Of a stretch of 58,020 bases of DNA, positions 9,071 through 17,616 are shown piece by piece. Made by a program: the position numbers and the translations under genes. The stretch comes from Methylophaga sp. (GTDB lineage Bacteria; Pseudomonadota; Gammaproteobacteria; Nitrosococcales; Methylophagaceae). How positions within the stretch are numbered: position 1 is the stretch's first letter; the number at the start of each line of letters is the position of its first letter. Under the pieces are notes generated by a model. That model did not search any database, was not told the DNA's origin, and saw only the letters and a list, made by a program, of their open reading frames with translations. The stretch covers positions 1-58,020 of the forward strand of contig NZSL01000007.1 of the NCBI GenBank assembly GCA_002696735.1, given 5' to 3'.

Positions 9071-11416
9071 ATGACTATGTCTGAATACCAGCATGCTCAT
9101 CATCAAGACCATCCGGTACATGACGTTCATACTGTAAAAGATCCGGTTTGTGGCATGACCGTGGTGCCTGACACGGCAAAGCACCAAAGCCAGTATGACT
9201 CTCAAAGCTGGTTTTTCTGCTCGTCACACTGCAAGTCCAAGTTTGACCAAAATCCGCAGCAATATCTCAATGACCAGCAACAGCCAGAACAGCCGGCAAC
9301 ACCGGGCACGATGTATACCTGTCCCATGCATCCAGAAATCCGGCAGCAGGGGCCGGGGGATTGCCCTATTTGTGGTATGGCCCTTGAACCTGAGCAAGTC
9401 AATTTGAATGATGGACCATCTGAAGAGCTCACGGATATGACTCGCCGGTTCTGGATCGGCCTAGTTCTGGCGTTACCAGTGCTGGTGCTTGAAATGGGCG
9501 GACATCTGACCGGACTAGATCATATTGTAGCGCCGCAGTTATCTAACTGGATTCAGCTGATACTGGCAACGCCTGTAGTTCTCTGGTGTGGCTGGCCATT
9601 TTTTGTCAGAGGCTGGAAATCCGTCATTAGTCGCAATCTGAATATGTTTACTTTGATTGCCATTGGTACGGGCGTAGCGCTGATCTACAGTCTGGTGGCA
9701 ACCCTGATGCCGCAGATTTTTCCAGATGCCTTTCGTCAGGCGGATGGTTCTGTTGCTGTATATTTCGAGGCAGCTGCAGTCATCGTTGTTTTGGTACTGT
9801 TGGGACAGGTACTGGAATTGAGAGCGCGAGAGAAGACTTCAGGTGCTATTAAGGCTTTACTTGATCTCGCGCCAGCGACCGCTAGAAAGCTGAACGATGA
9901 CGGGACTGATTCTGATGTGTCGTTGGATAAGGTTAAAGTAGGTGACCGGCTTCGGGTTCGCCCGGGAGACAAGGTGCCGCTGGATGGCGAGGTGCTTGAG
10001 GGCAAATCTAATGTAGATGAATCCATGGTGACCGGTGAGCCGTTGGCGGTCACGAAGACAACTGGCGATCAAGTGATCGGTGGCAGTATTAATCAGCAAG
10101 GCAGCTTTGTAATGCGAGCCGACAAGGTCGGCCGAGATACGATGCTCTCCCAAATAGTACAGATGGTGGCTAACGCCCAGCGCAGCCGTGCACCAATCCA
10201 GGGATTAGCAGACAAGGTGGCGGGATGGTTTGTACCGGTCGTCATCGTCATAGCAGTTATCGCTTTTATCGCTTGGTCATTTTTGGGTCCAGTACCACCT
10301 ATGGCTTTTGGGCTGATTGCAGCTGTTAGCGTGTTAATTATTGCCTGTCCCTGTGCGTTAGGTCTGGCAACCCCTATGTCCATCATGGTTGGTGTCGGTC
10401 GGGGTGCTCAAAGCGGTGTTCTCATTCGGGATGCAGAAGCTTTGGAGCGCATGGAAAAAGTGGATACGGTGGTGGTAGATAAAACCGGCACACTGACTGA
10501 AGGAAAGCCTCAGGTCACCAAGCTTGTTACAGCGAATGGACTAAGCGAAGAAGACCTGATGCGTTTTGCGGGTGGTATTGAAAAAGGCAGTGAACATCCG
10601 TTAGCCCACGCTATTTTAGAAAAAGCCAAGGCAATGGACCTCAAGTTGCCCGATGCTGAAGACTTCGATTCTCCTAACGGTAAAGGGGTCACAGGTTCGA
10701 TTGATGGCAAGCGGGTGTTATTAGGTAATCGTCTGCTTATGGAAGCAGAAGCAGTTGATATTACAGACTTTGAAAATGAAGCTGAGGCGCTTCGCAGGGA
10801 TGGGGCTACAGTGATTTTTGCTGCTGTGGATGGCACCGTTGCTGGCTTACTTGCTATTGCTGATCCGGTTAAAGAAACTTCCAAAGCGGCTATTTTGGCA
10901 CTTCAAAAAGAGGGTATCCGCGTGGTCATGCTGACCGGTGATAATCGTACCTCGGCTGAAGCAGTTGCCCACAAGCTGAATATTGATGAAGTAGAAGCGG
11001 AAGTCCTGCCGGAAGACAAGGGCAAGATTATTCAGCGCCTTAAAGATGAAGGCCGGATTGTGGTAATGGCAGGCGACGGGGTCAATGATGCACCTGCCCT
11101 GGCAACGGCAGATGTAGGTATTGCCATGGGAACCGGCACAGACGTAGCTATTGAAAGTGCCGGTATTACGTTGTTGCGAGGTGACCTGATGGGTATTGTC
11201 GAAGCACGCCGGTTGTCATTAGCGACCATGAGAAATATTAGACAAAACCTGTTTTTTGCTTTCATTTACAACATTGCCGGGGTGCCGATTGCCGCTGGTG
11301 TTCTGTATCCATTTTTCGGCATACTGCTTTCCCCAATCTTTGCAGCCGCAGCCATGTCACTTTCATCTGTGAGCGTAATCATGAATGCACTTAGGTTGCG
11401 GCTTGTTAAATTATAA
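9071..11416 (+). CDS. Copper-translocating P1B-type ATPase with YHS and metal-binding N-domains
   Basis: A 781-residue ATP-driven exporter that should move Cu(I) from cytoplasm to periplasm. Domains: His-rich head, YHS domain (DPVCGMTV ... [11 protein letters not shown], about 24-66), a heavy-metal binding domain ([20 protein letters not shown], about 83-102), membrane helices, A-domain loop MVTGEP, the transport motif CPC at residues 426-428, phosphorylated Asp 470 in DKTGTLTEG, the HP motif in SEHPLAHAI, the hinge [11 protein letters not shown], and a final helix [15 protein letters not shown]. Cys-Pro-Cys and the MSSS-like last helix point to Cu(I)/Ag(I). The start is ATG 9071 or ATG 9077, both close to AAAGGAT. 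It is 26 bases after the permease and probably co-transcribed. The copA/copF/silP naming is uncertain, so no symbol is given. Confidence 0.95.
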   Translation: MTMSEYQHAHHQDHPVHDVHTVKDPVCGMTVVPDTAKHQSQYDSQSWFFCSSHCKSKFDQNPQQYLNDQQQPEQPATPGTMYTCPMHPEIRQQGPGDCPICGMALEPEQVNLNDGPSEELTDMTRRFWIGLVLALPVLVLEMGGHLTGLDHIVAPQLSNWIQLILATPVVLWCGWPFFVRGWKSVISRNLNMFTLIAIGTGVALIYSLVATLMPQIFPDAFRQADGSVAVYFEAAAVIVVLVLLGQVLELRAREKTSGAIKALLDLAPATARKLNDDGTDSDVSLDKVKVGDRLRVRPGDKVPLDGEVLEGKSNVDESMVTGEPLAVTKTTGDQVIGGSINQQGSFVMRADKVGRDTMLSQIVQMVANAQRSRAPIQGLADKVAGWFVPVVIVIAVIAFIAWSFLGPVPPMAFGLIAAVSVLIIACPCALGLATPMSIMVGVGRGAQSGVLIRDAEALERMEKVDTVVVDKTGTLTEGKPQVTKLVTANGLSEEDLMRFAGGIEKGSEHPLAHAILEKAKAMDLKLPDAEDFDSPNGKGVTGSIDGKRVLLGNRLLMEAEAVDITDFENEAEALRRDGATVIFAAVDGTVAGLLAIADPVKETSKAAILALQKEGIRVVMLTGDNRTSAEAVAHKLNIDEVEAEVLPEDKGKIIQRLKDEGRIVVMAGDGVNDAPALATADVGIAMGTGTDVAIESAGITLLRGDLMGIVEARRLSLATMRNIRQNLFFAFIYNIAGVPIAAGVLYPFFGILLSPIFAAAAMSLSSVSVIMNALRLRLVKL

Positions 11417-11483
11417 GGAATAGTTCAGATTAGTTTTATGACCAGCGATTGCTCGAAACTTAAATTAAGTGCTTAAGGTCTAG

Positions 11484-11780
11484 TTTGAACATAAACATAT
11501 AAAAGAAATATCGAATCCTGAAGCATTTTTCCTTATCGAGCGTCTATCAAATGTTCGGTCTCGGCTTCTTGGTCCAAAGGTTCTACAAACGTTGAGGCGC
11601 GCTGTTTCCGATGGCGTACTATCGGAAAAGGATATAGTTGAGATTGTTGATCTTTATCGGCAAATGGTTAAGCGAAAAGTTATCCAAGATGATAATAATT
11701 CTGGACTCTCAATGCTGGAAGAAGCGTGGCCTACCGCCCAACGAAGCCAACCAGCCGAAGCGAAAAGGTCGCGCGGCTGA
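11484..11780 (+). pseudogene. Gene remnant or small cassette ORF ending inside an attC-like site
   Basis: An open frame of 98 codons follows a TAG at 11481. Only its last 62 codons have a usable start, a TTG at 11592. The upstream residues (AFFLIERLSNVRSRLLGPK) look protein-like, so the gene may have lost its start. The central part (SEKDIVEIVDLYRQMVKRK) is helical. The stop at 11778-11780 lies inside the attC-like hairpin 11736-11795, which is common for cassette genes. No family recognised. Confidence 0.35.
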
Positions 11781-11795
11781 TGGCAAACGTTAGCT
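11736..11795 (+). repeat. Possible isolated integron attC site
   Basis: The 60-base segment begins GCCCAAC (fits RYYYAAC) and ends GTTAGCT (close to GTTRRRY). Its inner arms GCCAACCAGCCG and CGGCTGATGGC pair except for an extra base in the left arm, as seen for extrahelical bases in attC. It differs in sequence from the six sites at 26.4-30.8 kb and stands alone, so it is less certain. Confidence 0.4.
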
Positions 11796-11814
11796 ATATA
11801 TCGTAAGGACATGA

Positions 11815-12060
11815 ATACATCTATATTCGATTCAATTTAATAACAATCACTTAACCAGCGTTGTTGTATCAGAAACCCCCGGCACCGTTGATGCAGGTGC
11901 TTTCACTTATCAAAGCTGCAGATTTAACTGGTCGGTAATTAAAGTCGGATCTCTATACCAGTTCTCAGATGGAGCTGAGCCTGCATCGGATTGTGAATCA
12001 CAAGTAATTCTACAAAACTTTATTACTGGTGAGTATTCTGTACGATTTACCGTAGAATAA
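11815..12060 (+). pseudogene. Open frame without start codon, probable gene remnant
   Basis: An 81-codon frame follows a TGA at 11812-11814 and ends with TAA at 12058-12060. Its C-terminal two thirds read like a secreted or structural protein (SETPGTVDAGAFTYQSC; FITGEYSVRFTVE) with two Cys residues. There is no ATG, GTG or TTG start in frame. An overlapping ATG at 11811 in another frame stops after 9 codons. It is most likely the 3' remnant of a lost gene; not recognised. Confidence 0.3.
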
Positions 12061-12088
12061 ATTTTTTTAAACTGATCTTACTAAAATT

Positions 12089-12128
12089 AATTCACTGTGT
12101 AACGTAGATATACATTGCACAGTGAATT
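12089..12128. terminator. 11-bp perfect hairpin between convergent frames
   Basis: AATTCACTGTG and CACAGTGAATT pair perfectly around an 18-base loop, flanked by A/T-rich sequence on both sides. It lies 29 bases past the stop of the minus-strand gene 12157-13101 and could terminate both strands. Confidence 0.55.
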
Positions 12129-12156
12129 ATTTATAAGATATTGTCTTTTCGGCTAT

Positions 12157-13101
12157 TTATTTAGTGAAGTTGGGTACGTATAGCTCTCTGGTGGCGTTTA
12201 TAGAATCATCCAACCTATTCTCGTAACCACTAAACCAAGACTGTTTTCGTATATCCTCCGCGTTCAGAATTTGACCCTCTGTAATACTTTTTGATCCAAA
12301 CTTCTCTGCTGCATCCATAGCTTCATATAACAACATTATAAGAGGACTATCTGACATAAAATCCTCTGGTATCTCTCCGTTTTTGATTGACGCACTTTCA
12401 TATGCTTTTTGAACGCCCGCGCGCTGGTGCGCATATTCAAAAGAGGTCCCTTTTTCCTCATTGCCTACAGCATCTAAAAATTCTATCCCAGCTTTGAACT
12501 TAGACGCCATATTCCCAACAAAAGGGTCGGAAAACTGATCCTTTTCGCTCGTCGGACCGCTGTAAAGTCCCATGGCAAGCCCCTGTTGTTGATTCATTTT
12601 ATTACGAGCTATGGCCTGCTCATCTTTTGTGAACATTTCGCCTTGATTACTTGCAACAGCATAGAGTGCTCGCCTATCAAGCTCACCCAGTAACGAATTT
12701 CTGCTTTCTGCGGGTGCGTTATTTGGCGGATATGACTTTCCAATCGACTCCAGGCGCTCATAATTATTATCCATACTAGCGCGTGCATCTATCGCAACCT
12801 GGCTAAAATCTTTTCCAGCAGAAAATGTATCACGACCAGGCTCTTTGACACCTAATGCAATATTAGCAGCTGTAAATCCGTCATAGGTCGGCATAAACTG
12901 TTCGTAATAGCTAGGGGATTGACCGCCCCTGGACGCCTCTAGTGCTTTCCTGCCAGCATCTGAAATAGTAACGTCGTTATTACTATTTTCAGGACCAGCA
13001 CTGTCCTTGATAGGTTTCTCTTCGACTCCAGATCCCGTTTTTTCCAAACTAGCGTATTTATTTTGCACTCCAAGTGGCTGGCTGCTTATGGTAGATATCA
13101 C
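12157..13101 (-). CDS. Hypothetical protein, about 314 residues
   Basis: A soluble, hydrophilic protein not assigned to a family. The frame is open from 13167, but the best start is the GTG at 13101. It has GGAGG seven bases upstream, whereas the first 22 residues of the longer frame (MGAYLDAKVRSNHVYV) have no ribosome site. The N-terminus is Ser/Gln-rich and contains TISDAGRKALEAS, a segment seen in uncharacterised proteins whose N-termini resemble flagellar or secreted proteins. The rest is helical with no membrane segment. A hairpin terminator follows. The neighbours are gene remnants and a phosphatase-like gene, so context gives no role. Confidence 0.65.
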   Translation of the reverse strand: MISTISSQPLGVQNKYASLEKTGSGVEEKPIKDSAGPENSNNDVTISDAGRKALEASRGGQSPSYYEQFMPTYDGFTAANIALGVKEPGRDTFSAGKDFSQVAIDARASMDNNYERLESIGKSYPPNNAPAESRNSLLGELDRRALYAVASNQGEMFTKDEQAIARNKMNQQQGLAMGLYSGPTSEKDQFSDPFVGNMASKFKAGIEFLDAVGNEEKGTSFEYAHQRAGVQKAYESASIKNGEIPEDFMSDSPLIMLLYEAMDAAEKFGSKSITEGQILNAEDIRKQSWFSGYENRLDDSINATRELYVPNFTK

Positions 13102-13230
13102 AACAATGCCTCCACTAAATACATATACGTGATTTGAACGAACCTTTGCATCAAGGTATGCACCCATTTTTTAAGCGTGGCGGACAATGGCCGCTTCTGC
13201 GTGCTTTGAAAGCCAAAGTTGGTTGACATC

Positions 13231-13296
13231 TCACTGATAACCATTCGAGTACACCCCTTGTTGACTTGCCGATTGCGATAGGTGACTGATGTCCAT
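13231..13296 (-). CDS. Possible 21-residue leader peptide
   Basis: The ATG at 13296 follows an excellent AAGGAGG site and encodes MDISHLSQSASQQGVYSNGYQ. It lies upstream of, and on the same strand as, the 314-residue gene. It could be a leader, or the original N-terminus of that gene separated by a frameshift. Only the ribosome site supports it. Confidence 0.3.
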   Translation of the reverse strand: MDISHLSQSASQQGVYSNGYQ

Positions 13297-13412
13297 CCTT
13301 GTTCCTCCTTCAAAAGACTCTTCTAGTTATCGGAAGCTCCCGGAAGAACTTTAGTGAATCAATCGTCCAAATGATCCGGCAGTATGCAAGTGGCATTTCG
13401 ATCAATTGAATT

Positions 13413-13973
13413 TTATGACTGAAAAATCTGCATTGATAATGCTTGTCCTTTAATCCGTCTAAGCCAGAACGATTTCATGCCAAAATTGGCAGGCCCTATA
13501 AAGTCGCATCTTTTACTGTCTCCCACAAATAGGATCTTACTAGGTTTCACATTGAGCGATTTGCAAACAGACTGATATATTGCCGGTGCTGGCTTAACTT
13601 CTCCTACTTCAAAACTGAATACGTAGGCGTCCATGTCAGGCAGCATTGTTCTAACCACTGGCCCATACTCGGCAGCGAGATTTGAGCACACTGCTATTTT
13701 TTTATTGCAGCTTCTTAATTGTTGGATAACGTCTTCAACATCATTAAAGAGCTGCAATCCGGATATTTCATTTTCAAGTTCTTTACGCATCACTGGAATT
13801 AAATGATCTAGACCATGCTGTCTGGCAAAAATATCGATACTTTGATTGCTGATGAGAAGCGGTAATTTTTCACCGGTTGCGGTTATAAGGTGCCTGTAAG
13901 GATTAACGCGCCTTCCCGCAAAGTGAATCAACGTGCCAAAAGCATCAAAGCAAACCGCATCAATAGCATCCAT
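13413..13973 (-). CDS. HAD-superfamily hydrolase
   Basis: A 186-residue phosphatase-type HAD protein. Motif I is CFDAFGTLI (nucleophile Asp near residue 10; the second position is Ala-Phe rather than the usual Leu-Asp, so DxF instead of DxD). Motif II is AVCSNLA, motif III the Lys in EVGEVKPAPAIY, and motif IV FVGDSKRCD. The missing second Asp of motif I normally acts as general acid in phosphatases. Haloacid-dehalogenase-type members have DxY/DxF there, so this could be a dehalogenase-like or unusual hydrolase. No operon partner is evident; a short basic gene lies upstream on the same strand. Confidence 0.8.
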   Translation of the reverse strand: MDAIDAVCFDAFGTLIHFAGRRVNPYRHLITATGEKLPLLISNQSIDIFARQHGLDHLIPVMRKELENEISGLQLFNDVEDVIQQLRSCNKKIAVCSNLAAEYGPVVRTMLPDMDAYVFSFEVGEVKPAPAIYQSVCKSLNVKPSKILFVGDSKRCDFIGPANFGMKSFWLRRIKGQALSMQIFQS

Positions 13974-14059
13974 GTCTATCCATTTCGATGTAGTAGTGAA
14001 ACATGTTTTAACTGCGACTTAATTCAGTCAAGAAATATCAGGACTTACCATTCGGATTA

Positions 14060-14284
14060 TTATTTTTTCAAACCTGTGGCACCACCAGATATAAATTTAG
14101 CTCTGGGCCTTCTGCGGCGAAGTAGTTGGTCTTCCAGCTTTTTAATCATTTTATCAATTTCATAAACATTATCACCTGGTGTTCTTTTTGACCTCAAATT
14201 GGCAATCTGATTTTGAATTTGAGATTTTGACAGTTTTTTAAACTTATTCTTGGGTTTTTTGTTATATGAACTTCTGTTTGGCAT
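14060..14284 (-). CDS. Small basic hypothetical protein
   Basis: 74 residues from the ATG at 14284 (MPNRSSYNKKPKNKFKK); an in-frame upstream start would add 11 residues. It is very rich in Lys, Arg and Asn, with a central helical segment (DNVYEIDKMIKKLEDQLLRRRRP). Nucleic-acid binding is possible from charge alone. It sits just past the 3' end of the methyltransferase on the same strand, 79 bases away, and may be read through from it. Not recognised. Confidence 0.5.
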   Translation of the reverse strand: MPNRSSYNKKPKNKFKKLSKSQIQNQIANLRSKRTPGDNVYEIDKMIKKLEDQLLRRRRPRAKFISGGATGLKK

Positions 14285-14363
14285 TGAGTTAATCACCATT
14301 CTTAAACAATAACCCAAGTATACCTTTTAGATAAAACACCCAAATTAATCTTCATGCATTATT

Positions 14364-15908
14364 TTAAAACAGTTTTGAGACAATTTTCGCGATTTGTATA
14401 GCTAAATATGGGGGGACTGCGTTCCCAACTTGAACATATTGCTCAGTTCTGTTTCCAACAAAAAAGTAGTTGTCAGGAAATGTTTGTAATCTGGCTGCTT
14501 CGCGGACTGTTAGAGAACGACTTTGGCTTGGATCATAATGGATGTAATAGTGTCCATCCTTAGCAATGTGGCTCATGATGGTTTTTGATGGTTTATCAGC
14601 AATCTGAACCCTGAACCTGTCAGAAAAATTGCCGGAACTCCAATTTTTATGTTTCGGTGCAAGTGATTCAGGAAACTTTGTTGCGTTTGGGGTAACAGAT
14701 TCACAACGACCATATGCGGAACAAAATAGATACCTAATAAGATCATCTCTGATATGGGTGCGAGTATCGTGATTACAAACTAACTTCTTGTAGGAAGGAT
14801 CTTGGTACCAAGCAAGTAGCTTTTTTGGCTCCTTATTACTTATTGATTTTTGAGCCCAGTTTTGCCCCCTTGATAAAGGCTTTCCAGTCATTTTTTGTAA
14901 TGATTTCTTTATCTCTTCTGCAATTAAAAATTGCTTCGTATTTTCAAGTTCTTCCAAGACAGGTTTGATGCTTTGATTAATCGCACGTATCCATGTTTCA
15001 TTAGTATCTTCTTCTCTGGATAATCCACTCCTGACACGAGGCAAATCACAAATCACATCTCTCACACTCACTATTTTGTCCGGAGACTTTTTAAGAATTT
15101 CCGGCTTTAATTCAATCAGATAATCTTTACGTACACCCAGAAGAATAACCCTGTGTCTGGCCTGAGGTATCCCATAATCCTCTGATTTAATAAGAAAGTC
15201 GGAAGGTTCAGGTTCACCACTTACTTCTTTTGATAAAGAGAAAATCTCATACTCTATATCTGAATCATTGGACTCGATACGGGAAGTTGGTTTTTTCAGA
15301 TCCTTAAGGATATCGTCAATTATTTTTTCCCCATTGATTTTTGCTGAGAGCATGCCCTTGACATTTTCCATAACGAAAACTGTAGGTTGAAATTTTGATA
15401 TTACTTTTAAATACTCCAGGTAAAGAAAGCTTCTGTGATCGGACTCAGCTGAGTAGAGAGAATTTCCCTTGTTCCTTGAACGACCAACCATTGAATATGC
15501 TTGACAAGGAGGTCCGCCAATTAAAACCCAGGGTTGACTATCTTGGCCAAGCGCTTTGCTGATTAATGTATGAATTTCGTCATTATCTTTGCCCAGAGTC
15601 AGGCATTTTGCCTCATCAGTTGCATACTTAGCATATTTCTTTAGCTCAGGGATATTGAACAGTTGCTCGAATGGATCATTACCCAATTTGCCGTGAAGAA
15701 AATCGTAATATTCAGGCGGAACACTAGTTGGAGGAAATTGCCTGTAAAATGCTCTCAATGTTAGTGTTTTGTAAGCACTTTTTTCCTTTTCGATGGATAG
15801 GGCAATTTTGAAAAAAGGGTCTCCTTTATTATCCCTGAGCGATGAGAAGCCCTCACCTAAACCTCCGGGTCCAGCGAATAGATCGATTATTTTTATTGGG
15901 GTATCCAT
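14364..15908 (-). CDS. DNA (cytosine-5) methyltransferase of a MORC/Z1 restriction-like cluster
   Basis: A 514-residue C5-cytosine methyltransferase. Motif I is DLFAGPGGLGEGF (10-22), binding AdoMet. Motif IV is GGPPCQAYSMVGR with catalytic Cys 135. Motif VI is VMENVKG, motif VIII QARHRVILLG, and motifs IX/X end in QVGNAVPPYLAIQIAK. The frame is open from 16007, but motif I starts only eight residues after the ATG at 15908, the normal distance, so the first 33 residues are dropped. It is divergent from the five-gene operon at 16093-24091 and separated from it by 184 bases. It should protect host DNA from the nucleases of that operon and set the site matched by the Vsr enzyme. The recognition sequence is not visible. 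Confidence 0.93.
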   Translation of the reverse strand: MDTPIKIIDLFAGPGGLGEGFSSLRDNKGDPFFKIALSIEKEKSAYKTLTLRAFYRQFPPTSVPPEYYDFLHGKLGNDPFEQLFNIPELKKYAKYATDEAKCLTLGKDNDEIHTLISKALGQDSQPWVLIGGPPCQAYSMVGRSRNKGNSLYSAESDHRSFLYLEYLKVISKFQPTVFVMENVKGMLSAKINGEKIIDDILKDLKKPTSRIESNDSDIEYEIFSLSKEVSGEPEPSDFLIKSEDYGIPQARHRVILLGVRKDYLIELKPEILKKSPDKIVSVRDVICDLPRVRSGLSREEDTNETWIRAINQSIKPVLEELENTKQFLIAEEIKKSLQKMTGKPLSRGQNWAQKSISNKEPKKLLAWYQDPSYKKLVCNHDTRTHIRDDLIRYLFCSAYGRCESVTPNATKFPESLAPKHKNWSSGNFSDRFRVQIADKPSKTIMSHIAKDGHYYIHYDPSQSRSLTVREAARLQTFPDNYFFVGNRTEQYVQVGNAVPPYLAIQIAKIVSKLF

Positions 15909-16092
15909 TGAAGAGTACTCGATTAAATTGATGACAGGATACCAGGTTAAAAACAAATTTGAACATCTATTCCCCGGCAAGCCTGAAATTCTTCTAGTAC
16001 CCAGCAATTTTTATTGATAACCTCAGATGCCATCATCTGCTACTAAAAAATGAGTCTCAGCATAATTTGCCTGACTCGCATGGGATAATTTA

Positions 16093-17616
16093 ATGACTGA
16101 AATGGAAATCATTGAAGATACAGAAGATGCGGTTCCAAATCCGCAGGATCTAATCAAATCGATTGCCGAACAAGGTTACAGTCTGGAGTCAGCTTTGGCT
16201 GACTTGATTGATAATTCAATTACTGCAGGTGCAAACAAGGTTGAAATACTGGTTGATACCAATAAACAACCTTTCACTCTTTATTTAGCAGATAACGGTA
16301 ATGGTATGGAAGAGAATACTCTCAAGCAGAGTATGCAATTTCCCAGTTCTTCCCCTGAAGCTAAACGCAGCGACTCAGATCTTGGGCGGTTTGGTCTTGG
16401 CCTGAAAACGGCCTCCTTTTCACAAACTCGAAGATTTACAGTTCTTTCAAGGAATAAAGGCGAAGATAAGTATCATGCCAGAACATGGGATGTTGAACTT
16501 TTAAAAAAAAGTGGATGGAAAATTCAAGTAAATTCAGAACTTCAAATACAGGAGCTCATCAGCACTTACCAACTACTTAGTGATGAATTTCTCAATGCTC
16601 ATGACGATTTTATGCCAAATACAATTATTATTTGGTCCGGACTTTATAAATTTGAAAACTACCTTGAGGGTAAGGCACCGGATAAAGCTCTTCAAAAAGA
16701 ACTGACCGAAGTTACTTCTGAACACTTGCAGTTGGTTTTTCACAGGTTTATGGAAGATAAATCCAAGGTATTAAAAATCAGAATAAATAATAACCAGCTA
16801 GAACCTTTTAACCCTTTTCCAGTAAATGAGCATGGGTTTAGATCTATCGAATTTAAACAACGCAGTTTTGGTGAGGGATCAATAAAAGTAGAGGGATTTG
16901 TTCTTCCATCTAGGGCAATTGATGAAGTCAGACAGGACAACACTAACTGGACGACAAAGCACAAGGGATTGATGGACATGGAAGGTATTTATATATACCG
17001 GCTGAACAGAATCATCCTATTCGGTGGTTGGAACGGTTTAATAAGAAAAGCTCCCCGTTTGCAATTAGCCAGGCTGAGAATAGACATTGGCAACTCATGT
17101 GATCATCTTCTGCATCTCAACGTGGCTAAGTCCCAGGTCATAATTCCTCATGATCTCAGAAAAGGAATAGAGGACTACATAGAAGAATTGAAGCTTCAGG
17201 CTGAGCGTGAATATTACAACCGTCGAGTAAAAATATTCCCTGAGAGAACAAAAGCAGAAACAGAAGACCTGTTCACCAAAAAAGCATCCAACAGAGGCAT
17301 GTTGCTTGAGATAAATCATAAATTTCATCTCATACAATCTCTAGAGAAAGAAATGCCACACGACCAGCTCTCGAAATTTAGATCGCTGTTAAGAATGATA
17401 AACAGCACTATTAATACAATCAGGAAATCTCATGATCGAGAAAAGTTTTCTGGGGTTATTGAGGATGACGGTCTATCAGATAAAGACATTTTGATAATGA
17501 TAAAGGACTTCAAAAAAAATGGATTCGATAGCAACTTCATTAAAGAACAGATTTTGCCTATGCTCGGATTTGAATTGGATACATTACCCGTTGATATCAT
17601 GGAGGAACTGAATTAA
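16093..17616 (+). CDS. MORC/MutL-like GHKL ATPase of a restriction-like system
   Basis: 507 residues with an N-terminal GHKL (HATPase) fold. The N box is ALADLIDNSITAG with Asn 41, the G1 box ADNGNGM (66-72) and the G2 box GRFGLGLKTASFSQ (98-111). A second S5-like half with the conserved Lys (LNVAKSQVIIP) is typical of MutL/MORC ATPases rather than histidine kinases. The C-terminal third is helical (AEREYYNRRVKIFPER; coiled-coil-like). By analogy with MORC ATPases it may clamp or dimerise on DNA and bring the partner nuclease into play. First gene of the operon; the next starts immediately after its stop. Prokaryotic members in such clusters were described from comparative genomics as part of restriction-modification systems. 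Confidence 0.88.
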   Translation: MTEMEIIEDTEDAVPNPQDLIKSIAEQGYSLESALADLIDNSITAGANKVEILVDTNKQPFTLYLADNGNGMEENTLKQSMQFPSSSPEAKRSDSDLGRFGLGLKTASFSQTRRFTVLSRNKGEDKYHARTWDVELLKKSGWKIQVNSELQIQELISTYQLLSDEFLNAHDDFMPNTIIIWSGLYKFENYLEGKAPDKALQKELTEVTSEHLQLVFHRFMEDKSKVLKIRINNNQLEPFNPFPVNEHGFRSIEFKQRSFGEGSIKVEGFVLPSRAIDEVRQDNTNWTTKHKGLMDMEGIYIYRLNRIILFGGWNGLIRKAPRLQLARLRIDIGNSCDHLLHLNVAKSQVIIPHDLRKGIEDYIEELKLQAEREYYNRRVKIFPERTKAETEDLFTKKASNRGMLLEINHKFHLIQSLEKEMPHDQLSKFRSLLRMINSTINTIRKSHDREKFSGVIEDDGLSDKDILIMIKDFKKNGFDSNFIKEQILPMLGFELDTLPVDIMEELN

